A stretch of 64,000 bases of DNA, taken from assembly GCA_963810775.1 (NCBI GenBank), contig CAWEOT010000025.1:248001-312000 (forward strand), read 5' to 3'. The translations under genes were made by a program, and so were the position numbers. The notes beneath the pieces are model-generated. The model saw only the letters and a program-made list of their open reading frames with translations. It made no database searches and had not been told where the DNA came from. Source of the stretch: DATBVX01 sp963810775. GTDB lineage: Bacteria; Pseudomonadota; Gammaproteobacteria; Steroidobacterales; Steroidobacteraceae. Position 1 is the stretch's first letter; every line of letters begins with the position of its first letter. Shown one piece after another: positions 1 to 8,344 of this stretch.

Positions 1-217
1 GCGGCTCGGCCTCTGCGATGAGCTCGCCGTCATGCTTCACCTCCAGCCGTCCATCGTCACCGCGATGGACGATGAGCGGCGCATTTAGCGGCGGTGGCTT
101 TCGCAACCACACGCGCAGCGGCACTTGCGATTGTCCGGCGATCATGCCGCACGTGTAGCCGCCGTTGCCCGAATCGGGAGGCCCGCAGAAGCGCGCGCCG
201 ATGGTGATGATTTCCAC
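1..217 (-). CDS. hotdog-fold thioesterase-like protein, N-terminal part only
   Basis: The gene leaves the window on the left, so only its first 72 codons are visible. It starts at GTG (217-215); an in-frame TGA lies just upstream, which makes this the first usable start. The visible part carries GARFCGPPDSGNGGY and then LRKPPPLNAPL. I associate this pattern with a poorly characterised group of hotdog-fold thioesterase-like proteins. The start lies six bases past the stop of the DUF2007 gene, so the two are probably co-transcribed. The family call rests on remembered similarity, and the catalytic half is missing. Confidence 0.5.
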   Translation of the reverse strand, partial: MEIITIGARFCGPPDSGNGGYTCGMIAGQSQVPLRVWLRKPPPLNAPLIVHRGDDGRLEVKHDGELIAEAEP

Positions 218-223
218 TTGCGC

Positions 224-547
224 TCAGGTCGCTTCCGAGCCGCGCTCGCACCCGCAGCGCCAGCAACTGGTGAATTGCGGCTCCAGCCGCTCGCGGCATC
301 CCGGGCATTGCCAGGCAGTGCCTGACTGATGAATTCCGGCAAGTTCCGCGGCCACCACGCGTTCTGCGTGGGCGTGCTCGGTCTCGTCAACCGCCCACAA
401 CTGGGGCCAGCCTTCGACAACCGGGATCTCGCCGATCGCGCTGCCCAGGTGATAGTTGCGCAGCTCGCAGCGGATGCCGACGTTCTCCAGCAGATTGCGC
501 ATGTGGGCCACCTGCACTACGGATTCAGCGCTGTAAACGAGTTTCAT
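224..547 (-). CDS. DUF2007 family protein with C-terminal zinc ribbon
   Basis: This is a 107-residue protein. The first ~75 residues fit DUF2007, also called putative prokaryotic signal transducing protein: KLVYSAESVVQVAHMRNLL, then a GxAIGEIP segment and a W-x-V strand. The C-terminal ~30 residues hold two CxxC pairs (CPGC and CWRCGC), a likely zinc ribbon. DUF2007 has a small ferredoxin-like or PII-like fold of unknown role. The gene lies 70 bases after the RES toxin stop and directly before the thioesterase-like gene on the same strand. Confidence 0.75.
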   Translation of the reverse strand: MKLVYSAESVVQVAHMRNLLENVGIRCELRNYHLGSAIGEIPVVEGWPQLWAVDETEHAHAERVVAAELAGIHQSGTAWQCPGCRERLEPQFTSCWRCGCERGSEAT

Positions 548-617
548 TGGGACGGACGGGATTGGCGCTGCCTTGCGGCGAACCTAGCGCCGCGGCCAGC
601 GGGGGTCAACCACGGCC

Positions 618-1328
618 TTACTTCCACACGCTTGCATCGAACTCGAAGGTCTCGCCCTCGCGCCGCCAGATAACGCGCTCGGGTTTCAGCGTCAGAAACC
701 ACGTGTCCTGTTGAATGGGCCGCAGCGGCTTGAACGCATCGGCGCGCAGCACTGCGACCGCGGCCGCATGCTCGGGATCGCGAACTGATGCGTAACGGAT
801 TGCGCCTGCTTCTGCTTCACGTGCCAGCGCCGCGAATTGCTGCGTCGGCCCGTAATCCGAACGGTGGCCCCAGCGTGCCTGATCGCGGCGGAAGGGCGCG
901 CGGGTGAGATCGATGGCGCGCGTATCGATGCTGGCCTGGAATACCGTCTGCGGCGAGGGACCGAGTGTCTCCAGGCCCTCGGAGTCCAGCATAAATCGCC
1001 AGCGCCAGTAGCCGAGCTCAGCGCAAGCACTGCGCAGAACCTCGGTGCCGTACCAGACTCCAGGCTCGGTAGGGGCTCGAAAGCGCGAACCGAAGGGAGA
1101 CGGGTAGCGAAATGGTGTTGCCAGGAGGTAGTGCAGGCGCGCTGCTTCCGCCGGCACTGGTGGCTTGCTGGCTTCCAGGATCCGCTCGAGAGTGTCCTGC
1201 TCCTCCGCGGTTGCGACCAGGCGCAGCGTCGAAGCGATGTGTTGCGTCTCCACGGCGCGCCACAATCGGCGCCGCAGGCGAAACAGCTCAGACCCGACCG
1301 CGTGAGGCGTCCAGGTAGTGGACGGCAC
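618..1328 (-). CDS. RES-domain toxin of an Xre/RES toxin-antitoxin pair
   Basis: This 236-residue protein fits the RES family. Those toxins attack NAD+ (MbcT phosphorolyses it) or ADP-ribosylate a host target, giving growth arrest. Visible family features are the early R in LWRAVETQH (~24-32), the central SRFRAPTEPGVWYGTE segment, which matches the usual GGRW/F...vYya strand, and a C-terminal strand rich in ILxLxP-like positions (WFLTLKPERVIW). The ATG at 1328 lies inside the antitoxin gene, giving a 41-base overlap that implies translational coupling. The domain is at the long end of the family. It may be diverged, because the usual RW is RF here. Activity is not established. Confidence 0.82.
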   Translation of the reverse strand: MPSTTWTPHAVGSELFRLRRRLWRAVETQHIASTLRLVATAEEQDTLERILEASKPPVPAEAARLHYLLATPFRYPSPFGSRFRAPTEPGVWYGTEVLRSACAELGYWRWRFMLDSEGLETLGPSPQTVFQASIDTRAIDLTRAPFRRDQARWGHRSDYGPTQQFAALAREAEAGAIRYASVRDPEHAAAVAVLRADAFKPLRPIQQDTWFLTLKPERVIWRREGETFEFDASVWK

Positions 1329-1671
1329 GGACCAGTCCCTCGGCGCTGCGGATCAGTTCCACCGGTTTCTCGCCGAGCGCACGATTGTTGCCGTTGAGCC
1401 ACGCGCGTGCCGCTGCATCATTGGAGCCTACGATCGAATCGAGCGAACGGAACAGCCGCACGAACAGTGCCGCCAGCTCCCATTCCTTCTTGCCCGTGTC
1501 GAGCGTGTATGTGCCGCTCGACATGCGCGATACCGTCGCGGGGCTGAGACCGAGGATCTCGGCAACCCGTGCCTGGTTCAACTCCAACAGCGCTGCCGCA
1601 CGCAGGACGGCACCCGTCAATACGCGCCGGGGTTCACTTCTGGGCTCTACTGCAATTCTGGCCATTTTCAT
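1288..1671 (-). CDS. Xre/MbcA/ParS-type antitoxin
   Basis: This 127-residue protein has a helix-turn-helix at about residues 29-50 (LNQARVAEILGLSPATVSRM). It is followed by the MbcA/ParS/Xre C-terminal toxin-binding domain, with the typical helix RLFRSLDSIVG and the segment AARAWLNGNNRALGEKPVELI. It neutralises the RES toxin encoded next to it and should repress its own promoter. The start may be ATG 1671 or ATG 1665; neither has a clear Shine-Dalgarno. The pair lies downstream of trpA on the same strand, but has its own A+T-rich promoter. Confidence 0.88.
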   Translation of the reverse strand: MKMARIAVEPRSEPRRVLTGAVLRAAALLELNQARVAEILGLSPATVSRMSSGTYTLDTGKKEWELAALFVRLFRSLDSIVGSNDAAARAWLNGNNRALGEKPVELIRSAEGLVRAVHYLDASRGRV

Positions 1672-1726
1672 TCAATAGAAAGATTTATCGTGAATGCATT
1701 CTATAGAAATAAAGCCAAAACGGCAA
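1671..1726 (-). promoter_or_regulatory. promoter and candidate operators of the Xre/RES module
   Basis: On the minus strand, TTGCCG (1726-1721), a 17-base spacer and TAGAAT (1703-1698) form a plausible sigma-70 promoter. TTCTATAGAA (1699-1708) is a perfect 10-base palindrome overlapping the -10 box. A near copy, TTCAATAGAA, lies at 1671-1680, 28 bases away on centres, next to the start codon. Two such sites flanking the transcription start fit autorepression by the antitoxin. This is an inference from position and symmetry. Confidence 0.55.
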
Positions 1727-1745
1727 ATCGCGGCGCTGACGTCCC

Positions 1746-2519
1746 TCACGGACGCATTGAGGTCAACAACGTACGTGGATCGCCCCCGCGTTCAAGCGCC
1801 TCCACCAGCGCAGAACCGACCACCACGCCATCGACGTGCCCTTGCAGGCGCCGAACCTGTTCCGCGTCGCGGATGCCGAATCCGGCACAGACCGGAAGCC
1901 CAGAGATGGCGCGCACGTTGTCCAGATAATCGATTACTTCCTGCGGGACCGCGACCGATTTCCCCGTCGTGCCGGTCATGGTGACCGCGTACACGAAGCC
2001 CTGGCTTGCGGCGCACAGGATCCTGAGCCGCTCGGGCGGCGTCACCGGCGTGACCATCTGCACCAATGCGATTTGCTGCTCAGCGAGGGCGCGACGGAGA
2101 TCCCCACTCTCCTCGTGCGGTAGATCAGGAACGATGAACCCTGCAACACCGCAGCGGACAGCAGCCGCAGCCAGACGTTGCAGGCCAAAGGCCAGCAGTG
2201 GATTCAGATAGCTCATCAGGAGCAACGGCGCCGTGGGGCGTGGCTCGAGACTCGACAACTGTTCGAGGATCCACGGCAGTGTCACACCCGCCTGCAACGC
2301 GAGGTGACTCGCACGCTGGATAGTCATGCCGTCGGCCATCGGGTCCGTGAACGGTACGCCGATCTCTACCACGTCCGCAGCCGACGCGATGGCGAGAAGA
2401 TGCTCGCGAAACAGATCGCGCGATGGAAATCCTGCCGTGAGATAGCCCACCAATGCGACGCGCCGCAGCGCAGACGCCTTGCGTATCGCTGCGGCGATCG
2501 ACTCTCCCGCAACGCTCAC
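1746..2519 (-). CDS. trpA: tryptophan synthase alpha chain
   Basis: TrpA cleaves indole-3-glycerol phosphate to indole and glyceraldehyde 3-phosphate, passing indole to TrpB in the alpha2-beta2 complex. The 257-residue product has the catalytic Glu52 and Asp63 in VEIGVPFTDPMADG, the YLNPLL strand, the PDLPHEE loop and the phosphate-binding VCAGFGI and GVVVGSA motifs. I place the start at GTG 2519 because it overlaps the trpB TGA in a GTGA junction and gives the normal family length. Longer readings run through trpB. It is the last gene of the trp operon. Confidence 0.95.
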   Translation of the reverse strand: MSVAGESIAAAIRKASALRRVALVGYLTAGFPSRDLFREHLLAIASAADVVEIGVPFTDPMADGMTIQRASHLALQAGVTLPWILEQLSSLEPRPTAPLLLMSYLNPLLAFGLQRLAAAAVRCGVAGFIVPDLPHEESGDLRRALAEQQIALVQMVTPVTPPERLRILCAASQGFVYAVTMTGTTGKSVAVPQEVIDYLDNVRAISGLPVCAGFGIRDAEQVRRLQGHVDGVVVGSALVEALERGGDPRTLLTSMRP

Positions 2520-3760
2520 GCAGAAATTTCCTTCAGAACGGTGCGCTGCAGTGTCGGCATGTCCTTGTCCCCGCGCCCGGACAAGCAGATCAAGACGCGC
2601 CTGCCGGGATTCGCCTGTGCCCAGCGCTGTGCGCCGACCAGTGCGTGCGCGCTTTCGAGCGCCGCGAGTATCCCCTCGCTGGCACAGCATTCCGCCAGTG
2701 CTTCCAGTGTCTCGTCATCCGATGCGTACACGTATCGAACACGGCCCAGCTCCTTGAGCAGGCTGTGCTCCGGGCCGACTCCGGGATAGTCGAGCCCCGC
2801 TGACACCGAGTGCGTTTCCTGGACCTGCCCGTGCTCGTCCTGCAGCAGGAATGAAAAACTGCCATGCAGCACGCCCGGTCGGCCGAATGAGAGGGTGGCC
2901 GAATTCTCGCCCAAGCCCGCGCCGCGCCCACCCGCCTCGACGCCCACGAGCTCGATTTCTGAATCGGCGAGGAACGGATGGAACATGCCTATGGAGTTAG
3001 AGCCTCCGCCAACGCAGGCGACGACCGCATCAGGCAAGGCCCCAGCCTGCTCCAGTATCTGCGCGCGCGCTTCGCGACCAATCACCGACTGCAGCTCCCG
3101 GACCAGCCACGGATAGGGATGCGGACCGACGGCGGAACCGAGCAGGTAGTAGGTATGGAGCGGATCGGACACCCAGTCGCGCAGCGCCTCGTCGATCGCG
3201 GCACGCAGCGTCCGATCGCCGCTGGTTACCGGCACGACCGTCGCGCCGAGCAGTTTCATGCGGCCGACGTTCGGCGCCTGACGTTCCATGTCGATCGCGC
3301 CCATATAAACAGTACAGGGCAATCCGAGCCGCGCGCAGGCCGCAGCGCACGCCACGCCATGCTGACCGGCACCGGTCTCGGCGACGATGCGCTTTGCGCC
3401 CAGGCGTTGCGCCAACAATGCCTGCCCGACCGCATTGTTGATCTTGTGGGCGCCCGTATGCGCGAGATCCTCACGCTTCAGCCATACCTGCGCGCCCCAG
3501 CGCCGTCCGAGCTCGTGGGCGTTCGTGAGCGCCGTCGGCCGCCCGGCCCAGGTGCGCAGTTCCTCACCGAGTTTCTGCTGGAAATCGGCTGTGTGCAGGT
3601 GCCGCCGGATGCCCGCTTCAAGTCGCTCGAGCGAAGGCATGAGAGTTTCGGGCACATAGCGGCCTCCAAACGCACCGAAGCGTCCATGCATATCCGGAGC
3701 AGCACCGATCCCGCCATCGAGCTTCGCAGTTGCCGGGCCTTTATCCGTTGCGCCTTTCAC
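2516..3760 (-). CDS. trpB: tryptophan synthase beta chain
   Basis: TrpB condenses indole with L-serine to give tryptophan using PLP. The PLP lysine is Lys106 in HTGAHKINN and the catalytic Glu is about residue 128 in AETGAGQHGVA. The glycine-rich phosphate loop VGGGSNSIG and the C-terminal CLSGRGDKD are intact. GTG 3760 is chosen because GAGG stands five bases before it. It overlaps the end of trpF by 20 bases and gives 414 residues. A later ATG (3691) would give 391 residues, closer to the E. coli protein, but has no good ribosome binding site. Confidence 0.95.
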   Translation of the reverse strand: MKGATDKGPATAKLDGGIGAAPDMHGRFGAFGGRYVPETLMPSLERLEAGIRRHLHTADFQQKLGEELRTWAGRPTALTNAHELGRRWGAQVWLKREDLAHTGAHKINNAVGQALLAQRLGAKRIVAETGAGQHGVACAAACARLGLPCTVYMGAIDMERQAPNVGRMKLLGATVVPVTSGDRTLRAAIDEALRDWVSDPLHTYYLLGSAVGPHPYPWLVRELQSVIGREARAQILEQAGALPDAVVACVGGGSNSIGMFHPFLADSEIELVGVEAGGRGAGLGENSATLSFGRPGVLHGSFSFLLQDEHGQVQETHSVSAGLDYPGVGPEHSLLKELGRVRYVYASDDETLEALAECCASEGILAALESAHALVGAQRWAQANPGRRVLICLSGRGDKDMPTLQRTVLKEISA

Positions 3761-4364
3761 GTTGTCCTCGTCCAATGGCTGGGGCGGCTGCGCTGCGCAC
3801 TGCGGTAACGAATTCCGCCATTCGACGCGCATCCTTCACCCCGACTGTGCTCTCCACTCCAGTGCTCACGTCGACTCCGAACGGCTGGACCGTGCGGACC
3901 GCCTCAACCACGTTTCCTGCGTGCAGGCCACCCGCGAGAATGAGCTCGGAGCGCTGCGCAAGCTCCGCGGCGCGCTGCCAGTTGGTGCTCACGCCCCGGC
4001 CGCTGACCGGCCCCTCGAACAGCAACCGAGGCGGAAGATGCTGCGGGTCCGCTTCATCCGATCTCAACACCGGCAGCACCGTCAGCTCGTCGGGCAGTTC
4101 CAGGGTAGCGAGATCATCGACATCGGTCTGCAGCCAGTCGGGTTCGAGGTAGCGGAAGATCTCATCGATGAGTCGCTGTTCCGGATGGCAGGTCACGGCG
4201 ATGCGCAGCAGATCGCGTGGCGCCTGTGCGCTCAACTCAGCGGCACGTTGCGGCGTGACGCGTCGGGCGCTCGGCGCAAACACGAATCCGATCGCATCGA
4301 CGCCGCATTCGATCGCAGCGACCACCGCCGATTCACTCGTCATGCCACAGATCTTGATGAACAT
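3741..4364 (-). CDS. trpF: phosphoribosylanthranilate isomerase
   Basis: TrpF carries out the Amadori rearrangement of N-(5-phosphoribosyl)anthranilate to CdRP. The N-terminus FIKICGMTS carries the catalytic Cys of the family's KICG motif. DVSTGVES near the C-terminus supplies the catalytic Asp and a phosphate site, and LAGGLHAGNV is the other phosphate-binding loop. ATG 4364 gives 207 residues. A TTG at 4376 right after the trpC stop would add four residues. Here trpF is a separate gene rather than fused to trpC as in enteric bacteria. Confidence 0.93.
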   Translation of the reverse strand: MFIKICGMTSESAVVAAIECGVDAIGFVFAPSARRVTPQRAAELSAQAPRDLLRIAVTCHPEQRLIDEIFRYLEPDWLQTDVDDLATLELPDELTVLPVLRSDEADPQHLPPRLLFEGPVSGRGVSTNWQRAAELAQRSELILAGGLHAGNVVEAVRTVQPFGVDVSTGVESTVGVKDARRMAEFVTAVRSAAAPAIGRGQRERRNG

Positions 4365-4376
4365 CCGCGCGGGCAA

Positions 4377-5210
4377 CTAGCGGGCTGCGAGCGCGGCGCG
4401 CCCGCCTTCGAGCATCTCGCGCAGCAGCGCCTGCGGTTCATCGTCGGCCATCAGTGCGCTGCCGACGAGAATCATCTGATAGCCCGCGCGTGCGAGTTGC
4501 GCCGCGTCTTCAGCGCTGCTGACACCACTCTCGGCGACATGTGGAACGCCCGCGGGCAACTTGGGTGCCAGCGCCTCGAGGCGCCCGGGCACGACCTGCA
4601 GCGTATCGAGATCCCGTGCATTGACCCCGACCAGGATCTGTTCATGCCGGCCAGCGCGCTCGCTGACGATCTGGCGTGCGCAGGCGAGGTCTTCCTCGTC
4701 GAAAGCCTCGAGCAGCACGAACATGTGCAGCATTGCGGCGCAATCGAGCAACTCGACGATCCGGCCGTGATCGAGCATGCGCAGGATGACGAGCACGCCG
4801 CCCGCTCCAACCGCGCGCGCCTCCATCACCTGGTATGAATCGATGATGAAGTCCTTACGCAGCGTCGGCACAGCACGTGGTGCCAGCGTTTCCGACGCGC
4901 GGGCGAGGTGTGCCATGGAGCCATCGAAGCGGTACGGCTCAGTCAATACGGAGACCGCCGCGGCGCCGCCGTCCGCATAGGCTGCGACACGCGCACAGAT
5001 GTCTTCGCTTGCAGTGCGCAGCACGCCCGACGCCGGCGAACGCAGCTTCAGCTCCGCCATCACGTCGAACCCCGAGGCACTGAGATTCAGCGGCGGCGCG
5101 GCTGGCGCTTCCGAAGCTCGCTGCCACAGCGCGTCCCGTGGTTCGAGACTGCGCGCCTTGGTCACCCGCTCCAGCGTCGACCGTGCCAATTCCTGCAAAA
5201 ACCCGCTCAT
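4377..5210 (-). CDS. trpC: indole-3-glycerol phosphate synthase
   Basis: TrpC closes the indole ring, converting CdRP to indole-3-glycerol phosphate. The 277-residue single-domain TIM barrel shows the catalytic lysines in AELKLRSPASG (~52-62) and TLRKDFIIDSYQV (~115-127), plus LLEAFDEED, GVNARDLDTL and AESGVSS. The motif is LKLRSP where most homologues have VKKASP, a mild divergence that keeps one Lys. The ATG at 5210 overlaps the trpD stop in ATGA. It is followed directly by trpF with no intergenic space. Confidence 0.95.
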   Translation of the reverse strand: MSGFLQELARSTLERVTKARSLEPRDALWQRASEAPAAPPLNLSASGFDVMAELKLRSPASGVLRTASEDICARVAAYADGGAAAVSVLTEPYRFDGSMAHLARASETLAPRAVPTLRKDFIIDSYQVMEARAVGAGGVLVILRMLDHGRIVELLDCAAMLHMFVLLEAFDEEDLACARQIVSERAGRHEQILVGVNARDLDTLQVVPGRLEALAPKLPAGVPHVAESGVSSAEDAAQLARAGYQMILVGSALMADDEPQALLREMLEGGRAALAAR

Positions 5211-6235
5211 GATCGCCCCCCGAATCCCGACAATTCCGCGAGGAGCTTGCGCGCTCGGCCGGAATCGATGGAATCCGCCGCCATCGCCACTCCCTCGCGC
5301 GGCTCGGCCACCCGTCCAGTGAGCTCGAGAACCAGCGCGGTGCCGAGCAACAGGGCGTCGCGGTGTGCGCCTCGATCCTTGCCCTCAAATACCGCTCGCA
5401 GCGCCTTGGCGTTGTGCTCGGCATCGCCTCCCGCCAGCTCGGCGGCACCGCATGTATTCAAGCCGAAGGCCGTCGCATCTCGCATGGTATGCGCCACGCG
5501 TCCCGGCCGCACATCGAACAAAGTGAACGGCCCGACGGGTGTCGGCTCGTCCCAGCCTGGCTCCCCATGGACCACAAAGGCGCGCTCGATGTTCATCCGC
5601 GCAAGGGTATGCGCGAGCAACTCCGCCGCGCCCAGGTCGAATGCGCCGATGAGATGGAACGCCGGCTCGGCGGGGTTGGCGAGCGGACCGAGCATGTTGA
5701 AGACGGTGCGCACACCGAGCGCATTGCGAATGGGCGCGAGAGCCTTGAGCGCGGGATGGTAGTGCGGCGCAAACAAGAACGTGAAACCGGTGGCATCGAG
5801 ACATGCGCCGGCAGCCGCTTCATCGAGGGGAATCTTCAGGCCCAGGGCCTGCAGGAGATCCGCGCTTCCGCAGCGGCTCGAAATCGCCCGGTTGCCGTGC
5901 TTCACCACGCGCAGGCCACATGCCGCCGCGAGCAGCGCGGTACCGGTCGAGAGGTTCAAGCTTCCCGAGCCATCGCCGCCTGTGCCCACGACGTCGACCA
6001 GCGGAGCGCCCGCGGACAATCGCGGTCGGCGCGCGAGGCGGCGCATTGCGCCCGCGAGCCCGCGAACCTCGTCCGCCGTCACCCCTTTGCTACGCAGCGC
6101 AGCGAGCACTGCACCAGCCAGCGCCGGTGCCAGCTCCGGGTCGGTGAGCGCCTCGAGCAACTCCCCGGCTTGGGCCTCGCTCAGATCCCGCCGCTGTAGT
6201 AGTTGCTCCAGCGTGCTACGCAGCGCCAGCGACAT
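5207..6235 (-). CDS. trpD: anthranilate phosphoribosyltransferase
   Basis: TrpD transfers phosphoribosyl from PRPP to anthranilate. The 342-residue protein has the PRPP/Mg-binding loop GTGGDGSGSLNLSTG (~85-99; one residue longer than the common GTGGDGxxTFNIST), KHGNRAISSRCGSADLL, and the anthranilate-site segment FNMLGPLANPA. It overlaps trpC by four bases and trpG by 20 bases. TrpD and TrpG are separate here, unlike the fused TrpGD of enteric bacteria. Confidence 0.95.
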   Translation of the reverse strand: MSLALRSTLEQLLQRRDLSEAQAGELLEALTDPELAPALAGAVLAALRSKGVTADEVRGLAGAMRRLARRPRLSAGAPLVDVVGTGGDGSGSLNLSTGTALLAAACGLRVVKHGNRAISSRCGSADLLQALGLKIPLDEAAAGACLDATGFTFLFAPHYHPALKALAPIRNALGVRTVFNMLGPLANPAEPAFHLIGAFDLGAAELLAHTLARMNIERAFVVHGEPGWDEPTPVGPFTLFDVRPGRVAHTMRDATAFGLNTCGAAELAGGDAEHNAKALRAVFEGKDRGAHRDALLLGTALVLELTGRVAEPREGVAMAADSIDSGRARKLLAELSGFGGRS

Positions 6236-6833
6236 GCTTTGCCTCCGGGATCAAACCTGCGCTGCGGCCGAGGAAATTCTCCATCAATCGCGGTCCCTCG
6301 GGTGTGAGGATGCTTTCCGGGTGAAACTGCACGCCCTCGACGGCCAGTGCTGAGTGGCGCACACCCATGATCTCGCCCTCTGGCGTTCGCGCGGTCACCT
6401 CCAGGTGTGACGGGAGCGCGTCGGGTTGTGCGATGAGGGAATGGTAGCGGCCCGCCTCGAAAGGCTGTGTCAACCCCGCATAGATCGTGCGCCCATCATG
6501 ATGAACTGGCGAGGTCTTGCCGTGCATGAGTCGGCCGGCGCGCACGATGCGCCCGCCGAACACCGCAACCAGGGATTGGTGCCCGAGGCAGACGCCGAGG
6601 ATCGGAATGCGGCCTGCGAAGGCCTCGATCATGCGCATGGATATGCCTGCATCGTCCGGTGTCCCCGGCCCGGGCGAGATGGCGAGGTGTGTCGGCTCGA
6701 GCGCGCGCGCCTCCTCGATGCTGATCGCATCATTGCGATACACGCGCACATCGGCGCCCAGGACCAGGAAGGCCTGCACCAGGTTATAGGTGAAGGAGTC
6801 GTAGTTATCGATAAGAAGGAGCCTGGGCATCAC
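6216..6833 (-). CDS. trpG: anthranilate synthase component II (glutamine amidotransferase)
   Basis: TrpG supplies ammonia from glutamine to TrpE. This class I amidotransferase of 205 residues shows the oxyanion strand SPGPGTPDDAG (~53-63), nucleophile Cys82 in GVCLGHQSL and the His171/Glu173 pair in GVQFHPES. Its ATG overlaps the trpE stop in ATGA (6830-6833), which would keep the two subunits in balance. The same family includes PabA, but its place between trpE and trpD makes TrpG the main call; dual use with PabB cannot be excluded. Confidence 0.94.
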   Translation of the reverse strand: MMPRLLLIDNYDSFTYNLVQAFLVLGADVRVYRNDAISIEEARALEPTHLAISPGPGTPDDAGISMRMIEAFAGRIPILGVCLGHQSLVAVFGGRIVRAGRLMHGKTSPVHHDGRTIYAGLTQPFEAGRYHSLIAQPDALPSHLEVTARTPEGEIMGVRHSALAVEGVQFHPESILTPEGPRLMENFLGRSAGLIPEAKHVAGAA

Positions 6834-8215
6834 AGCCCTTCCTTCGCGAGCTCCAACGCTCGACGCAGGGCCGCACCCTTGGCGAGGACCTCGGCGTACT
6901 CTGTCGCGGGGACGCTGTCAGCAACGATTCCGGCGCCTGCCTGGTAACTGTATTGGTCGCGGTCGAACACCAGCGTGCGAATGGTGATCGCGTGATCCAT
7001 GTCTCCGTGTGCCCCGAAGTAACCCACCGTACCGCCATACAGGCCGCGGCGCACAGGCTCGAGCTCATCGATGATCTGCATCGCGCGCACCTTGGGCGCA
7101 CCCACCAATGTGCCAGCGGGAAAAGTAGCGGCGAACAACTCGAAGGCGTCGCGTCCCGCCGCCAGCGTCCCGTTCACTCCGCTCACGATGTGCATCACGT
7201 GGCTGTAGCGTTCGATGGCGCGATAGGGCGTTACATGCACGCTGCCGGCCTGTGCGACGCGGCCCAGATCGTTGCGTGCGAGGTCCACCAGCATCACGTG
7301 CTCGGCATTCTCCTTCGGATCGGCCCTGAGCTCGGCTTCGTGGCGCGCATCGTCCTCGGCGCTTACCCCCCTCGGCCGCGTCCCCGCGATCGGCCGCAGC
7401 GATGCAGAGCGTCCGTTGAGGCGAACCAGTGCCTCGGGCGAAGAGCCTACGACTGCGAGGGAGCCCACCTCGCAGAAATACATATAGGGCGATGGATTGA
7501 TCAGCCTGAGAGCTCGATACACTTCGAACGGCGCCAGTGAATGGCGGCCAGCGAAGCGAATCGACAACACCAACTGGTATACATCGCCGGCCGCTATGTA
7601 TTCCTGAGTTCTGCGCACGCCTTGCATGAACTCGGCCTCGGTGAAGGTCGAATCGGGCAGCGAGAACCCCGGCGAGCCGTTGTGCTGCGGTATTCCGCCG
7701 CGCAGCGCGCGTACCACTTCGCGGCGCAGGCTCTGGCGCTCCGCCTCGCTGCCGTCGTGTAGCAGTGCGACGCTGCGCGTCAGGTGATCGAACACCAGCA
7801 GCGAACGAGGCGCGATGAAATGCGCGTCGGGTGACGCATTGTCACGGCGGGCCTGCTGCGGTAATCGCTCGAAGTACCGGACGATATCGTAGGCCGCGTA
7901 ACCGACGAGGCCGCCTGCCAGCGGGACCTGCGCGAATTCGGGCTTCGGCACCGGTGCCCGGGCCAGCGCGCCGCGCAGCGCCGCGAGCAGTTCCTCGCGT
8001 TGCGTCGGCCGCGCGACCACTACGTCATCGATGCTGAGAGCGCCGCTTTCGAGCTTCACTTCGAGGCAGTCGCCGAAACCGATGAACGAGTACCGTGCCA
8101 ACCGTTCGCCGCCTTCGACGCTCTCGAGCAGAAAGCGCGGGCGAAACGGCCGTAACTTGAGATAGGCCGAGACCGGCGTATCCAGATCCGCTGCGATGTC
8201 GAAGGGCCGTTGCAT
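6830..8215 (-). CDS. trpE: anthranilate synthase component I
   Basis: TrpE makes anthranilate from chorismate and ammonia. The 461-residue protein keeps the feedback element LLES-x10-S (LLESVEGGERLARYS, ~28-42), so allosteric inhibition by tryptophan is likely. The C-terminal chorismate-binding domain is intact: PIAGTRPRG, the DLARNDLGRVA helix, ATFPAGTLVGAPK and GAGIVADS. It is some 40-60 residues shorter than many TrpE proteins, with the loss at the extreme N-terminus. It is the first structural gene of the operon and is preceded by an attenuator and leader peptide. Confidence 0.96.
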   Translation of the reverse strand: MQRPFDIAADLDTPVSAYLKLRPFRPRFLLESVEGGERLARYSFIGFGDCLEVKLESGALSIDDVVVARPTQREELLAALRGALARAPVPKPEFAQVPLAGGLVGYAAYDIVRYFERLPQQARRDNASPDAHFIAPRSLLVFDHLTRSVALLHDGSEAERQSLRREVVRALRGGIPQHNGSPGFSLPDSTFTEAEFMQGVRRTQEYIAAGDVYQLVLSIRFAGRHSLAPFEVYRALRLINPSPYMYFCEVGSLAVVGSSPEALVRLNGRSASLRPIAGTRPRGVSAEDDARHEAELRADPKENAEHVMLVDLARNDLGRVAQAGSVHVTPYRAIERYSHVMHIVSGVNGTLAAGRDAFELFAATFPAGTLVGAPKVRAMQIIDELEPVRRGLYGGTVGYFGAHGDMDHAITIRTLVFDRDQYSYQAGAGIVADSVPATEYAEVLAKGAALRRALELAKEGL

Positions 8216-8253
8216 GCGCTCCTCTTGCCGATCGTGACCGGGGAGCAGGCAAC

Positions 8254-8290
8254 AAAAAACCCATCCCCGGATTCAGGTTCGGAGATGGGT
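8254..8290 (-). terminator. trp attenuator terminator (3:4 hairpin)
   Basis: On the minus strand an 11-pair stem (ACCCATCTCCG with CGGGGATGGGT plus one C, a single G-U pair) closes a ~10-base loop and is followed by six T residues at 8259-8254. It lies between the leader peptide and trpE, where an intrinsic terminator only makes sense as an attenuator. Confidence 0.88.
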
Positions 8291-8344
8291 CCTATTGTAA
8301 GTGCGTTGGTGCTTTACGCGCGGGGGCCCACTCCGTCAGGAGTG
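8281..8344 (-). promoter_or_regulatory. trp leader pause hairpin and antiterminator
   Basis: CACTCC-TGAC-GGAGTG forms a perfect 6-bp 1:2 (pause) hairpin at 8344-8329, overlapping the trpL stop codon. The downstream strand, GGAGTGGG (8334-8327), can instead pair with CCCA(T)CTCC at 8289-8281, eight pairs with one bulged T, which is the left arm of the terminator. This gives the three mutually exclusive foldings needed for ribosome-mediated attenuation. Pairings were worked out by eye. Confidence 0.78.

Noticed and set aside
1746..2690. TrpA with an N-terminal extension of about 57 residues
   Set aside because: The extension is the trpB sequence read in another frame; the GTGA junction gives the normal TrpA start.
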